Positions 33,215 through 42,262 of a stretch of 44,708 bases of DNA are shown in pieces. Every line of letters starts with the position of its first letter. Positions within the stretch are counted from its first letter, which is position 1. The notes under the pieces were generated by a model that saw only the letters and a program-made list of their open reading frames with translations, was not told where the DNA came from and made no database searches. The position numbers were made by a program, and so were the translations under genes. The stretch lies in NCBI GenBank assembly GCA_003963075.1, contig RXJV01000046.1, forward strand, positions 1 through 44,708, in the 5' to 3' direction. The DNA is from Burkholderiales bacterium (GTDB taxonomy: Bacteria > Pseudomonadota > Gammaproteobacteria > Burkholderiales > Burkholderiaceae_C).

Positions 33215-34411
33215 TCAGGCCGCCAGCACCGCGGCCATGGCCTCGGCGGTGGCCTCGACGTTGCGGGTGTTGAGCCCGGCCACGCACATCCGGCCCGAGC
33301 GCAGGATGTAGACGCCGAAGTCGGTCTTGAGCCGGTCCGCCTGCTCGGCGGTGAGGCCGGTGTAGCTGAACATGCCGCGCTGGGTCAGGAAGTAGTCGAA
33401 GTTGCGGCCCGGCAGCTTGGCGACCAGCACCGCGTGCAGCTCGCGGCGCATGGACTGGATGCGCTCGCGCATCTCCTTGACCTCGGCCTCCCACATCGCG
33501 CGCAGGGCCGGGTCGGTCAGCACCTTGGCGACGATCTGGCCGCCGTGCATCGGCGGGTTGGAGTAGTTGCGCCGGATCATGAACTTGAGCTGGCCCAGCA
33601 CCCGGGCGGCCTGGTCGGCATCAGGGCAGACGACGCTCAGCGCACCGCAGCGCTCGCCGTACAGGCTCATGCTCTTGGAGAAGCTGTTGGCGATCAGGAA
33701 GCTCACACCCTCGTCGGCCAGCAGGCGCACCGCGAAGGCGTCTTCCTCGATGCCGTCGCCATAGCCCTGGTAGGCCAGGTCCAGGAAGGGCAGCAGCTGG
33801 CGCTCGCGGAACACTGGCACCAGGGCGCGCCACTGGTCGGGCGTGAGGTCAACGCCGGTCGGGTTGTGGCAGCAGGCATGCATCAGCACCACGCTGCGCG
33901 CCGGCAGGGCCTGGAAGGCGGCGAGCAGTGCGTCGAAGCGCACGCCGCCGGTGGCCGGGTCGTAGTAGGGATAGGTTTCGCAGCTGTGGCCCGAGCCCTC
34001 GAACACGGCGCGGTGGTTGTCCCAGGTCGGGTCGGACAGGTAGATGCGGCTGTCGGGGAAATAGCGCTTCAGGAAGTCCGCGCCGACCTTGAGGCCGCCG
34101 CTGGAACCCACGCCCTGGATGGTGGCGATGCGGCCAGCCTTCAGCGCCGGGTGCTCGGCGCCGAACAGCAGACCCTGCACGGCGCTGCGGAAGTTGGCGG
34201 CGCCTTCCATCGGCAGGTAGGGCCGCGCGCCGGCCGCCTCGACGACGGCCAGCTCGGCCGCGCGCACCGAGGGCAGCATGGGAATGCGGCCGTCGTTGTC
34301 GAAATAGATGCCGATGGACAGGTTGATCTTGCTGGCGCGGGGGTCCTTCTGGAAGGCCTCGTTGAGGCTCAGGATGGGATCACCGGCGTAGGCATCGACG
34401 TGCTGGAACAT
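33215..34411 (-). CDS. tyrB: Aromatic-amino-acid / aspartate aminotransferase
   Basis: A 398-aa PLP-dependent class I aminotransferase of the TyrB/AspC type that exchanges amino groups between aromatic amino acids or aspartate and 2-oxoglutarate. Seen are [15 protein letters not shown] at the start, [17 protein letters not shown], the [11 protein letters not shown] motif, [10 protein letters not shown], the PLP-binding lysine in [15 protein letters not shown] and [10 protein letters not shown] near the end. Length is normal. TyrB rather than AspC is suggested by overall wording but not proven. It lies 108 bp upstream of dadA on the same strand. Confidence 0.9.
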   Translation of the reverse strand: MFQHVDAYAGDPILSLNEAFQKDPRASKINLSIGIYFDNDGRIPMLPSVRAAELAVVEAAGARPYLPMEGAANFRSAVQGLLFGAEHPALKAGRIATIQGVGSSGGLKVGADFLKRYFPDSRIYLSDPTWDNHRAVFEGSGHSCETYPYYDPATGGVRFDALLAAFQALPARSVVLMHACCHNPTGVDLTPDQWRALVPVFRERQLLPFLDLAYQGYGDGIEEDAFAVRLLADEGVSFLIANSFSKSMSLYGERCGALSVVCPDADQAARVLGQLKFMIRRNYSNPPMHGGQIVAKVLTDPALRAMWEAEVKEMRERIQSMRRELHAVLVAKLPGRNFDYFLTQRGMFSYTGLTAEQADRLKTDFGVYILRSGRMCVAGLNTRNVEATAEAMAAVLAA

Positions 34412-34463
34412 GGGAACAACTCCGTTGGGGAGCTGCGATTATCGGAGCGGCCCGCGGCGGCGC

Positions 34464-35561
34464 TCACAGCCACTGCAGCCAGCGGCCGTGCGGGTGGCTC
34501 CAGGCCAGCGGCTGCGTGCGGCCCTGGCGGCGCAGGGTCCACAGCGTCAGAGACGAGGCGCTCAGGTCTGCGGGCAGCAGCGGCTCGGGCGGCCAGGGGC
34601 CCTCGGGGGCGCTGAGCCGGGCCAGGTCGCCGCAGAGCCAGGCCAGGCCGTGGCGCTGCGACAGGGCATCGACCGTGGCACGCAGCCGCGCCAGGTCGGC
34701 ATCGTTCAGGTAGTACAGCACCCAGCTCGTCAACAGCACCGGCTGCACGCCGGCCGGCAGGCCGGCCAGCCAGGGTGCGATCGCGGCGATGCAATCGTCG
34801 GCCTGCTGCAGCCGGTGCGGCAGGGCCTGCAGCCGGCGGGCGGCGCGCTGCAGACGCTCGCGCCGGGTGGCGTCGTGCGGCCACAGGCAGGCCTGCAGCC
34901 AGCGCAGGCCGGCAGGGTCGTTCACATCGACGGGCGCCGGGTCCAGCCCGTGGCGCGCCACCAGGCGCCACCGCGCCGGCGGTTCGGGCAGGGGTGCCGC
35001 GCCCAGCCAGCGGCAGGCCACCTCGGGGCGCGCCGCGTCCGCCGGGGCGCCGCGCAGCTGCTCGGTGCCGTCATCGCTGCGGTAGCGCAGCACCACCTCG
35101 TCCAGCCCCAGGTTAAGTCCGGCGCTGCAGCCGAAATCCAGCAACGCGATGTCGCTGGCGCCGGTGGCCGCCGCCACGGCGCCCAGCGCGGGCCAGATCG
35201 CGGCGGCGCGGCCGACCTCATTGGTCTGCGTGGCGCCATGGCGCAGATGCTGCAGCAGCGCCACATGCTGCTCGCTCAGGCAGGCGGCCAGCGCAGCAGC
35301 CAGGGACGCATCGGGCGACCGACCGCCACCGGCGCTTGGGAAATAGGCTGCCAAGGCCGGCGCGGCGCCGGCAAGCACCCGCTCGTGCAGCGCGGCCAGC
35401 AGCAGATTGGCCTTGCGCTGCTCGGGCGGCGCCTCGGCCAGCAACGCGAGGGCCTCCGGGCTGTCGGCGGCCAGCTCGCACAACGCGGTGTAGAGCGGCT
35501 CCTGCGCGCATTCGTCGCGGCCGAAGCGGCGCAGCAGCTGGGGAAGATCGTCGCGGGTCAT
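34464..35561 (-). CDS. DUF2332 family protein
   Basis: A 365-aa DUF2332 protein of unknown biochemical role. The segment LLDFGCSAGLNLGLDEV near residue 140 resembles the SAM-binding loop of methyltransferases and is typical of this family; the C-terminal half includes LLTSWVLYYL and PLAWSHPHGRWLQWL. The ATG at 35561 follows a TATGCT hexamer by 6 nt with no ribosome site. It is divergent from the Crp/Fnr-type gene 57 bp away, so the regulator may act on this promoter. Confidence 0.82.
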   Translation of the reverse strand: MTRDDLPQLLRRFGRDECAQEPLYTALCELAADSPEALALLAEAPPEQRKANLLLAALHERVLAGAAPALAAYFPSAGGGRSPDASLAAALAACLSEQHVALLQHLRHGATQTNEVGRAAAIWPALGAVAAATGASDIALLDFGCSAGLNLGLDEVVLRYRSDDGTEQLRGAPADAARPEVACRWLGAAPLPEPPARWRLVARHGLDPAPVDVNDPAGLRWLQACLWPHDATRRERLQRAARRLQALPHRLQQADDCIAAIAPWLAGLPAGVQPVLLTSWVLYYLNDADLARLRATVDALSQRHGLAWLCGDLARLSAPEGPWPPEPLLPADLSASSLTLWTLRRQGRTQPLAWSHPHGRWLQWL

Positions 35562-35567
35562 GGGCCC

Positions 35568-35573
35568 AGCATA
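35568..35573 (-). promoter_or_regulatory. -10 box of the DUF2332 gene, leaderless spacing
   Basis: TATGCT on the minus strand, 6 nt before the ATG at 35561, no Shine-Dalgarno. Confidence 0.4.
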
Positions 35574-35606
35574 GGTCGGGGAGCCGGCGGCTTGTGTCGG
35601 CCAGCC

Positions 35607-35612
35607 GACAAT
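35607..35612 (+). promoter_or_regulatory. -10 box of the Crp/Fnr gene, leaderless spacing
   Basis: GACAAT, 6 nt before the ATG at 35619, no Shine-Dalgarno. No good -35 hexamer. Confidence 0.35.
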
Positions 35613-35618
35613 CGCGGC

Positions 35619-36290
35619 ATGACCGCGGCCCCAGACATCTGCGCGCTGATCGCCGCGAACTTCCCCGACCTGGCCCTGCCGCCCGATGTGGCGGCGCGGC
35701 TGCCGGCACTGGTGCCGCGCCGGCGGCTGGCAGCCGGGCGCAGCCTGTTCATGCAGGGTCAGCGGCCAGCGGCGTTCTATGCGCTGGCGTCCGGGGCCAT
35801 CGAATCGCGCTTCACCGGGCTGGACGGCCGTGTGTCGGTGCTGGGCGACGTCGCGCCGCCGCAGTTCTTCGGGCTGGCCGCCTTCGCCGCCCGGCTGCCG
35901 TCGGAGTACGAGGCGGTGGCCCGCGAGGCCAGCGAGGTCGCCGTGATCGGCCGCGAGGCCTATGCCCTGCTGATGGACGAAGTCCCCGGCTTTGCGCGTG
36001 CCCTGCTGGCCGAGTTCGCGCGGCGCTACGACGGCACGCTGCGACTGCTGCAGGCCGCCCGGCATCTGGCGGCACCGGAACGCTTCAGGCTGGCCTTGTC
36101 ACAGCTCGCCGCGGAGCGCGGCCTACCGGCCGGGCCGGGCTGGCTGGCCGTGCAGGCCACGCAGACCGAACTGGCACGCCTGGCCCATGTGTCCCGGCAG
36201 ACGGCCAATGAACTGCTGGCCCAGGCCGAGGCGAGCGGCGCGGTGCAAAGGGGGCGGGGCCGCTGGCTGTACCGCTGCGACCCGCCATGA
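35619..36290 (+). CDS. Crp/Fnr-family transcriptional regulator
   Basis: A 223-aa regulator. Residues about 15-130 form a cyclic-nucleotide-binding-type beta barrel (RLAAGRSLFMQGQRPAAFYALASGAIE), then a dimer helix, and residues 170-215 a winged helix (TQTELARLAHVSRQTANELLAQAEASG). It lacks the cysteines of an Fnr iron-sulfur sensor, and I cannot identify the cAMP-binding residues, so the effector is unknown. It shares a 57-bp divergent promoter region with the DUF2332 gene. Confidence 0.88.
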   Translation: MTAAPDICALIAANFPDLALPPDVAARLPALVPRRRLAAGRSLFMQGQRPAAFYALASGAIESRFTGLDGRVSVLGDVAPPQFFGLAAFAARLPSEYEAVAREASEVAVIGREAYALLMDEVPGFARALLAEFARRYDGTLRLLQAARHLAAPERFRLALSQLAAERGLPAGPGWLAVQATQTELARLAHVSRQTANELLAQAEASGAVQRGRGRWLYRCDPP

Positions 36291-36305
36291 CGGCGGCCGT
36301 TCGGG

Positions 36306-36794
36306 CTACGCGGCCAGCGCGGCCTCGATGTCACTGCGCAGCTTGTCGGGCGCGTCGTTGGGCGCATAGCGCTTGATGACCTGGCCGTCGCGGCCGATCA
36401 GGAACTTGGTGAAGTTCCACTTGATCGCCTCGGTACCCAGGAAGCCGGGCTTCTCGCTCTTCAGGAACTTCCACAGCGGGTGGGCCTCGCTGCCGTTGAC
36501 CTTGATCTTGGCCATCATCGGGAAGCTCACGCCGTAGTTCATCTCGCAGAAGCTCGCGATCTGGTCATTGCTGCCCGGATCCTGGCCGCCGAATTCATTG
36601 CTCGGAAAGCCAATCACGACCAGGCCGCGGGGGCCATAGTCGGCCCAGAGCTGCTCCAGGCCCTTGAACTGGGGCGTGAAGCCACATTCGCTGGCCGTGT
36701 TGACGATCAGCAGCACCTTGCCGCGCTGGGCAGCGAGGTCGACCGGCTCGCCGCGGATCGACACCGCCTGGAAGTCGAACACGTTTTCGGCCAT
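36306..36794 (-). CDS. Glutathione peroxidase (thiol peroxidase)
   Basis: A 162-aa peroxidase that reduces hydrogen peroxide and organic peroxides with thioredoxin or glutathione. The peroxidatic residue is Cys37 in NTASECGFTPQF (selenocysteine is absent), with Gln in FPSNEFGGQDPGSN and Trp in KWNFTKFLI. Length matches bacterial BsaA/BtuE types. A strong GAGGAGG ribosome site precedes ATG 36794, and TAGCAT occurs further upstream as a -10 candidate. Converges with the Crp/Fnr gene. Confidence 0.95.
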   Translation of the reverse strand: MAENVFDFQAVSIRGEPVDLAAQRGKVLLIVNTASECGFTPQFKGLEQLWADYGPRGLVVIGFPSNEFGGQDPGSNDQIASFCEMNYGVSFPMMAKIKVNGSEAHPLWKFLKSEKPGFLGTEAIKWNFTKFLIGRDGQVIKRYAPNDAPDKLRSDIEAALAA

Positions 36795-36952
36795 GGTCCC
36801 TCCTCAAAAAAGCTGCGCGATGCTACCCCTGGGCGCTTCCCAGGGTTTGTAGCATGGCATCCTGCGCGTGGCAGGCCTTCCAATCGCGCGAAATTCGAGC
36901 GCCGCCTCCGCGGGGCGTCCTGCGGTCAGCAATTTCGGACAACATCACGTTC

Positions 36953-37921
36953 ATGGATCACCTGGCTTGTTTCACCCCGGCCGATCTGGCCAGCCCCACC
37001 CCGCCCGACTTCGAGGCTTTCCGCTGGAAGCTGCTGGCGCAGGGGGACTCGTGGTTCTCGAACTCGGTGGCCAAGCTCAATGCCCATGCCAACCTGCTGC
37101 AGGAGCTGGTGTTCCGCTCGAAAACCGCGGCCGTCAACTGTGCCGGCACCGGCAATGCGCTCTCGCACATGGTGGACCTGGAGTCCAGCGCCGACTTCGT
37201 CGGGCTGCTGACCGGGCCGGAGGCGCCGGTCTGGGACGGTTTGCTGCTGTCGGTGGGCGGCAATGACCTGATTGCCGCCGCGCGCACTCCGGCGCTGAAC
37301 TGGAACGGTGAGCCGATCGCGCTGGAACTGCGCCTGCTGCGCCGCCAGACCGAATGGGGCCCGCCGTCGGCCGGCGTGGCACGCTACTTCTCCGAGCCCG
37401 GCTGGGCCACCTACGCCGACTACCTGCGCACCAATGTCAAGCATCTGCTGAGCCTACGTGACCAGGGGCCGTCGGCCGGCAAGCCGGTCTTCATGCACTG
37501 CTATGCCGTGCCGATGCCCCGGCCCGCCGGCGCCGCCAGCAACGACGACCTGGGCGCCGCCAGCGGCCCCTGGCTCTACCCGGCGATGAAGGCCTATGGC
37601 GTGCCCGCCGCCGACTGGGCCGCCGTGAGCCGGCTGATGGTCTTCCACCTCGCGCAGCTGCTCAAGAGCATGGCCGCCGACAAGGAGGCCTTCCCGGGCC
37701 TGTTCGTGTTCGACTCGACGACCGTGCCGCTGGCCCTGGCCGCGCCGGGCTCCACCGGCATCAGCGGCGACTGGCACAACGAGATCCACCTCAACCACAG
37801 CGGCTGCTTCAAGATCGCCCGCGCCTGGAGCGAGCACATCGAGATGGTGCTGGAAGGCAAACATCTCGTCCCCGCCAGCACCGGCCGCAAGGGCCGCGGC
37901 TCGAGCGGACAAAGCCAGTGA
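36953..37921 (+). CDS. SGNH/GDSL hydrolase-like protein
   Basis: A 322-aa protein with the three marks of an SGNH hydrolase in order: GDSWF with Ser33 (block I), SVGGNDLI (block III Asn) and, near the end, GDWHNEIHLNHSG (block V Asp-His). It is therefore a likely esterase or lipase-like enzyme, but the substrate is not known and the middle part is not from a family I recognise. No clear signal peptide. The start is set at ATG 36953 (MDHLACF); the frame is open to 36854. The C-terminus is basic (RKGRGSSGQSQ). Confidence 0.65.
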   Translation: MDHLACFTPADLASPTPPDFEAFRWKLLAQGDSWFSNSVAKLNAHANLLQELVFRSKTAAVNCAGTGNALSHMVDLESSADFVGLLTGPEAPVWDGLLLSVGGNDLIAAARTPALNWNGEPIALELRLLRRQTEWGPPSAGVARYFSEPGWATYADYLRTNVKHLLSLRDQGPSAGKPVFMHCYAVPMPRPAGAASNDDLGAASGPWLYPAMKAYGVPAADWAAVSRLMVFHLAQLLKSMAADKEAFPGLFVFDSTTVPLALAAPGSTGISGDWHNEIHLNHSGCFKIARAWSEHIEMVLEGKHLVPASTGRKGRGSSGQSQ

Positions 37922-37954
37922 ATTGACAGGCCGGCGAAGCCGCTAGGCGGTGGG

Positions 37955-39244
37955 CTACCGGTCCACGGGCAGGTGGTCGGTGCGGGCCAGGTCGAGCAGC
38001 TGTTCGACCTCGTCCTGGTGCTCGACGAGGTTGCGCTGGTGCCAGCGCCGGATCCACCACATCGTGCCGGCCACGACAAGGCCGAAGATCGTGATCGCGC
38101 CGAAGGCCGACAGGCCGAAACGTGTCATGGCCGTGTAGAAGGCGCCGAGGCCGAGGATGCAGGCCTGTTCATTGAAGTTCTGCACCGCGATGCTGCGGCC
38201 GGCGCCCATCAGGTTGTGGCCGCGGTGCTGCAGCAGCGCATTCATCGGCACCACCAGATAGCCGCCGATCGCGCCCAAAAAGACCAGGAAGGGCGCCGCC
38301 ACCCAGACGTTGTGGATGAAGTTCATGAAGATCACCGTCACACCCATCACGATGCCCAGCGGGATCACCGAGGTGGCGCGGTCCAGCCGGCAGTAGAGCG
38401 ACGCGACGACCGCACCCGCCGCCGTGCCGATGGCCACCACGCCCACCAGTGACGAGGCCTGCTGGGTGCCATAGCCCAGGGCCGCGGCGGCCCAGGCCAG
38501 CACGATGTAGCGCAGATTGCCGCTGACGCCCCAGAACAGCGTCGTGGTCGCGAGCGAAATCTGGCCCAGCTTGTCCTGCCAGAGCCGGCTGTTGCAGGCC
38601 GAGAAGTCCCGCACCAGCCCGACCACGCTGTGCGCGAAGGGCTGCAGCGCCGCCGTCGTGCGCGGGATGCGCAGGTTGAACAGCGCCGCCAGCACATACA
38701 GGCCGACGAGGCTGGCGATGGCGGCCTCGGGCGGCGTGTCGATGCCGGTGTCGATCATCGGCACGTCGATGGACAGCAGCATGCCCGACACCCGGTCGCC
38801 GATCAGCTGGCCGCCGAGCAGCACGCCAAGGATGATGGAGGCGATGGTCAGGCCCTCGATCCAGCCGTTGGCCTTGACCAGCTGCGACGGCGGCAGCAGC
38901 TCGGTCAGGATGCCGTACTTGGCCGGCGAATAGGCCGCAGCCCCCAGGCCGACCACGGCATAGGCCGCCAGCGGATGGGTGCCGAACAGCATCATCAGGC
39001 AGCCGACCACCTTGATGCTGTTGGAATAGAACATGACCTTGCCCTTGGGCACCGCGTCGGCAAAGGCGCCCACGAAAGGTGCGAGCACGACATAGAACAG
39101 CGCGAACATCGGCACCAGGGCAGCGCGCTGCCACTCGGCCGCGCCGGAGGACTTCAGCAGTTCGACGGCCGCGACGAACAGCGCGTTATCCGCCAGCGAG
39201 CTGAAGAACTGCGCCGACATGATGGTGTAGAAGCCGCGTTTCAT
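37955..39244 (-). CDS. lplT: Lysophospholipid transporter LplT
   Basis: A 429-aa MFS inner-membrane flippase that moves lysophospholipids (for example lyso-PE) from the outer to inner leaflet for re-acylation. Diagnostic LplT wording: GFYTIMSAQFFSSLADNAL at the N-terminus, LFYVVLAPFVGAFADAVPKGKVM, SPAKYGILTELLP and GYLVVPMNALLQHRG. Twelve helices. No acyltransferase (aas) is fused or adjacent. Divergent from alr, an arrangement I recall as common in Burkholderiales. Confidence 0.94.
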   Translation of the reverse strand: MKRGFYTIMSAQFFSSLADNALFVAAVELLKSSGAAEWQRAALVPMFALFYVVLAPFVGAFADAVPKGKVMFYSNSIKVVGCLMMLFGTHPLAAYAVVGLGAAAYSPAKYGILTELLPPSQLVKANGWIEGLTIASIILGVLLGGQLIGDRVSGMLLSIDVPMIDTGIDTPPEAAIASLVGLYVLAALFNLRIPRTTAALQPFAHSVVGLVRDFSACNSRLWQDKLGQISLATTTLFWGVSGNLRYIVLAWAAAALGYGTQQASSLVGVVAIGTAAGAVVASLYCRLDRATSVIPLGIVMGVTVIFMNFIHNVWVAAPFLVFLGAIGGYLVVPMNALLQHRGHNLMGAGRSIAVQNFNEQACILGLGAFYTAMTRFGLSAFGAITIFGLVVAGTMWWIRRWHQRNLVEHQDEVEQLLDLARTDHLPVDR

Positions 39245-39352
39245 CGGGCGAGGCGCAATCCTGAGCTGTCTTCTGCGGGTGAGCCGGCGAACGAGTGCGG
39301 CGCGGGTTTATAGCATGCGCCCCGAGCCGCACCCGGATGGTGCCCGGTCGCG

Positions 39353-39358
39353 CAAAAT
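39353..39358 (+). promoter_or_regulatory. -10-like box of alr, leaderless spacing
   Basis: CAAAAT, 6 nt before the alr ATG at 39365, with no Shine-Dalgarno. Weaker match than the other examples. Confidence 0.3.
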
Positions 39359-39364
39359 CGCGTC

Positions 39365-40465
39365 ATGCCGCGCCCCATCGAAGCCCTGATCCACCCCGAC
39401 GCCCTGGCCCACAACCTCGGCCGTGCCCGCGCCCAGGCGCCCAATGCCCGTGTCTGGGCCGTCGTCAAGGCCAATGCCTACGGCCACGGCATCGAGCGCG
39501 CCTACCCCGGCCTGCGCGGCGCCGACGGCTTCGCGCTGCTGGACCTGGCCGAGGCCGAGCGGCTGCGCGCGCTGGACTGGCGCGGCCCCATCCTGCTGCT
39601 CGAGGGCGTGTTCGAGCCGCGCGACCTGGAGCTGTGCTCGCGGCTCAAGCTCTGGCATGCGGTGCATTGCGAGCAGCAGATCGACTGGCTGGCCATGCAC
39701 AAGACCCATGAGCCGCACCGGGTGTTCCTGAAGCTGAACTCGGGCATGAACCGGCTCGGCTTCCCGCCGGCCGCCTTCCGCGCGGCCTATGCCCGACTGC
39801 AGGCCCTGCCTCAGGTCGACGAGATCGGGCTGATGACCCATTTCTCGGACGCCGACGCGCTGCGCCTCGGCCAGGACGGCATCGCCCACCAGCTCGCCGC
39901 CTACGAGGCCGCCACCGACGGCCTGGCCGGCGAGCGCAGCATCGCGAACAGCGCCGCCACGCTGCGCCACCCGGGCCGCACCGCCCATGACTGGGTGCGC
40001 GCCGGCATCATGATGTACGGCGGCGTGCCCGACTTCCCCGAGCACGACGCTGCGCATTGGGACCTGCGCCCGGCGATGACGCTGCGATCGCAGGTCATCG
40101 GCGTGCAGGACCTGCAGCCCGGCGACACGGTGGGCTATGGCAGCACCTTCACCGCCGAGCGGCCGATGCGCGTCGGCATCGTGGCCTGTGGCTATGCCGA
40201 CGGCTACCCCCGCCATGCCCCCACCGGCACGCCGGTGCTGGTGGACGGCCAGCGCAGCACCACGGTGGGCCGCGTGTCGATGGACATGCTGGCCGTGGAC
40301 CTGACCGCCCTGCCTGCCAGCGGCTGGGGCAGCGAGGTGACGCTGTGGGGCGAGGGGCCCCACGGGTCGCGCCTGCCCATCGACGAGGTGGCCCGCGCCG
40401 CCGGCACCATCGGCTACGAGCTGATGTGCGCCGTCGCGCCGCGCGTGCCCATCCGCAGTGCCTGA
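39365..40465 (+). CDS. alr: Alanine racemase
   Basis: A 366-aa PLP enzyme interconverting L- and D-alanine for peptidoglycan. The PLP lysine is Lys35 in [10 protein letters not shown]; the second catalytic Tyr region is [10 protein letters not shown], and [13 protein letters not shown] is also conserved. Length is normal. The stop codon is overlapped by the GTG start of arfB, so both are translated together. Confidence 0.96.
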   Translation: MPRPIEALIHPDALAHNLGRARAQAPNARVWAVVKANAYGHGIERAYPGLRGADGFALLDLAEAERLRALDWRGPILLLEGVFEPRDLELCSRLKLWHAVHCEQQIDWLAMHKTHEPHRVFLKLNSGMNRLGFPPAAFRAAYARLQALPQVDEIGLMTHFSDADALRLGQDGIAHQLAAYEAATDGLAGERSIANSAATLRHPGRTAHDWVRAGIMMYGGVPDFPEHDAAHWDLRPAMTLRSQVIGVQDLQPGDTVGYGSTFTAERPMRVGIVACGYADGYPRHAPTGTPVLVDGQRSTTVGRVSMDMLAVDLTALPASGWGSEVTLWGEGPHGSRLPIDEVARAAGTIGYELMCAVAPRVPIRSA

Positions 40466-40868
40466 CCTCCGCTGGTCACCGCAGCCGGACGAACTCCAGT
40501 TCGACGCCATCCGCGCCAGCGGCCCCGGCGGCCAGAACGTCAACAAGGTCAGCAACGCCGTCCACCTGCGCTTTGACATCCGCGCCTCCAGCCTGCCCGA
40601 GGCCGTCAAGACCCGGCTGCTGGCCTGGGCCGACCAGCGCATCACGGCGGACGGCGTCGTCGTCATCAAGGCCCAGGACTCGCGCAGCCTGGAGCGCAAC
40701 CGGGCCGATGCACTGGCCCGGCTGATCGAACTGGTGCAGGCCGCGGCCCACGTGCCCAAGGCCAGGCGGGCGACGAAGCCCACCTTCGGCTCGCAGCAGC
40801 GCCGGCTGGCCGGCAAGGCCAAGCGAGGCGCGGTGAAGGCCGGTCGGCGCGGCGGCGCGGACCTCTAG
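40458..40868 (+). CDS. arfB: Alternative ribosome-rescue factor / peptidyl-tRNA hydrolase ArfB
   Basis: A 136-aa ArfB (YaeJ) protein that enters ribosomes stalled without a stop codon and hydrolyses the peptidyl-tRNA. The catalytic GGQ is at residues 24-26 in [20 protein letters not shown], and the long basic C-terminal tail ([10 protein letters not shown] and onward) that fills the empty mRNA channel is present. GTG start at 40458 overlaps the last 8 nt of alr. Confidence 0.95.
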   Translation: MPDLRWSPQPDELQFDAIRASGPGGQNVNKVSNAVHLRFDIRASSLPEAVKTRLLAWADQRITADGVVVIKAQDSRSLERNRADALARLIELVQAAAHVPKARRATKPTFGSQQRRLAGKAKRGAVKAGRRGGADL

Positions 40869-40908
40869 CCTGACGAACCGGCCGGCCTTGCGCCGGCGGC
40901 TGCAAGGG

Positions 40909-41382
40909 TCAGAGCTGGGCCGCCAGATGGTCGAGCAGGGCCTTGAGCTGGGCTTCGCTGACCGCTTGGTCGCGGGCATCGAAGATGACGCTGAGGTAGG
41001 TGTCGCCCTTGAGCACGCCGCCGCTGCCGGAATAGACCTGGCGGCCCGCCGGGCCCGACGCCTTGTGCGCGATGAAGGCCTTGTAGCCGGGACCGGCGTA
41101 TTCCTTGGCCTTGTACATCGCCGGCTGGAAGAAGCTGGCCGCGCTGCTGCCGCGCCAGAGCTGCACATCCATGCTCTGCAGCGGCTTGCCGGTGAGCGCG
41201 CAGCTGCTGCTGCCGCCCGGACCCGCCGGCGTGCCGGCCTTGCTGATGCTCAGGGCCAGGCCGGTGTGCTGCTTGATGACTTCGGGGGCACCGAGGGTGC
41301 AGGCGTTCAGCTCGGCCGCCGAGGCGGCCACCGAGGCGGCGGCGCACAGCGCCGCGAGGAGCAGGAGGGCGGAAGGTTTCAT
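40909..41382 (-). CDS. Hypothetical exported protein
   Basis: A 157-aa protein with a signal peptide (residues 1-23, cut near ASA/AE). The mature part has two cysteines (NACTLG and SSCALTG) that may pair, and no recognised domain. It lies between arfB and the cytochrome gene. Function unknown; periplasmic location inferred. Confidence 0.6.
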   Translation of the reverse strand: MKPSALLLLAALCAAASVAASAAELNACTLGAPEVIKQHTGLALSISKAGTPAGPGGSSSCALTGKPLQSMDVQLWRGSSAASFFQPAMYKAKEYAGPGYKAFIAHKASGPAGRQVYSGSGGVLKGDTYLSVIFDARDQAVSEAQLKALLDHLAAQL

Positions 41383-41540
41383 GGACAGGACGCGGGTTGA
41401 GAGGGCTGTGAACCGGCCACGCAGCGCCATGGGCACGGGCCGGACTGCATCGCCCAAGCGCAGCCGGGCTTGGCCGGGCAGCTTAACGATTCGGCGCGGC
41501 GACGCCATCCCCTTCACACCGCAGGCCGCGGGGCCGGCCT

Positions 41541-42101
41541 TCAGCGGCGCAGGCGCCAGGGCAGCATGGCCGCCAGCACACCATCGCGGCGGCCGAAGTG
41601 GTGGTAGAGCGCCGCCAGGGCATGGGCGCCGGCGAGCGCGATGAGCGCGTCGCCGAGCGAGCCGTGCAGTTCGCCCCAGTCGGTGAGTTCGCCGAGCGCC
41701 GAGCCGGCGATGCCAGGGAACTGGTTGAGCCGCACGCCGCCCAGCAGCGTGAGCGGGTGGCCTTCGCTGCCCAGGGCCAGCAGGGCCGTGAGCGGCAGCG
41801 CCAGCAGCAGCAGCCACAACAGCCCGTGCACGGCGCGCGACAGCAGCCGCATCCACAAGGGCATGTCGAAATGCGGCTTGCCGGGCCGCAACGCCACCCA
41901 CAGCAGCCGCAGCAGCGTGAGGCCCAGCACCAGCAGGCCCAGCGACTCGTGCCAGACGATGTCCCAGCGGGTGGCCGGGTCGGTGCCCTCATGCATCAGC
42001 CGACCGAAGCCCTCCGGCCCCAGCAGGAAGGCGGCCGTCGCGGCGAGCGCGGTCAGCCAGTGCAAGCTCCGGCTGATGGGGTCGTAGCGTGGGGTGGACA
42101 A
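41541..42101 (-). CDS. Cytochrome b561-type membrane protein
   Basis: A protein of about 186 aa with four transmembrane helices and the histidines expected for two b-type hemes (RSLHWLTA, VWHESLGLL, RAVHGLLW, ELHGSLGDALIALAGAHALAALYHHF). Likely passes electrons between quinones and other partners in the inner membrane. The TTG at 42101 gives the family-style start (STPRYDPISRSLHW); a longer ATG start at 42215 would add a featureless 38-residue leader that runs into the divergent promoter. Confidence 0.8.
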   Translation of the reverse strand: MSTPRYDPISRSLHWLTALAATAAFLLGPEGFGRLMHEGTDPATRWDIVWHESLGLLVLGLTLLRLLWVALRPGKPHFDMPLWMRLLSRAVHGLLWLLLLALPLTALLALGSEGHPLTLLGGVRLNQFPGIAGSALGELTDWGELHGSLGDALIALAGAHALAALYHHFGRRDGVLAAMLPWRLRR

Positions 42102-42262
42102 GGGGGCTCTGGGTGATGCTCGGGAGGCCGATTGTGGTCGCACTGCCAAGCCCAGGTCAGGACCGGAGTTGTCCGGGGTGAGGGGCCGTTCCGCCCCCTC
42201 GCGCGCGCCGGTCATGCCGAGCTGGCATGCTCGGGGCGTTGCGTTCGCAGTTCCAGCCCATC

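Noticed and set aside
36854-36952. Longer start for the SGNH-like gene
   Set aside because: The extra 33 codons are Arg/Pro-rich, lack a ribosome site and have no counterpart expected for the domain.
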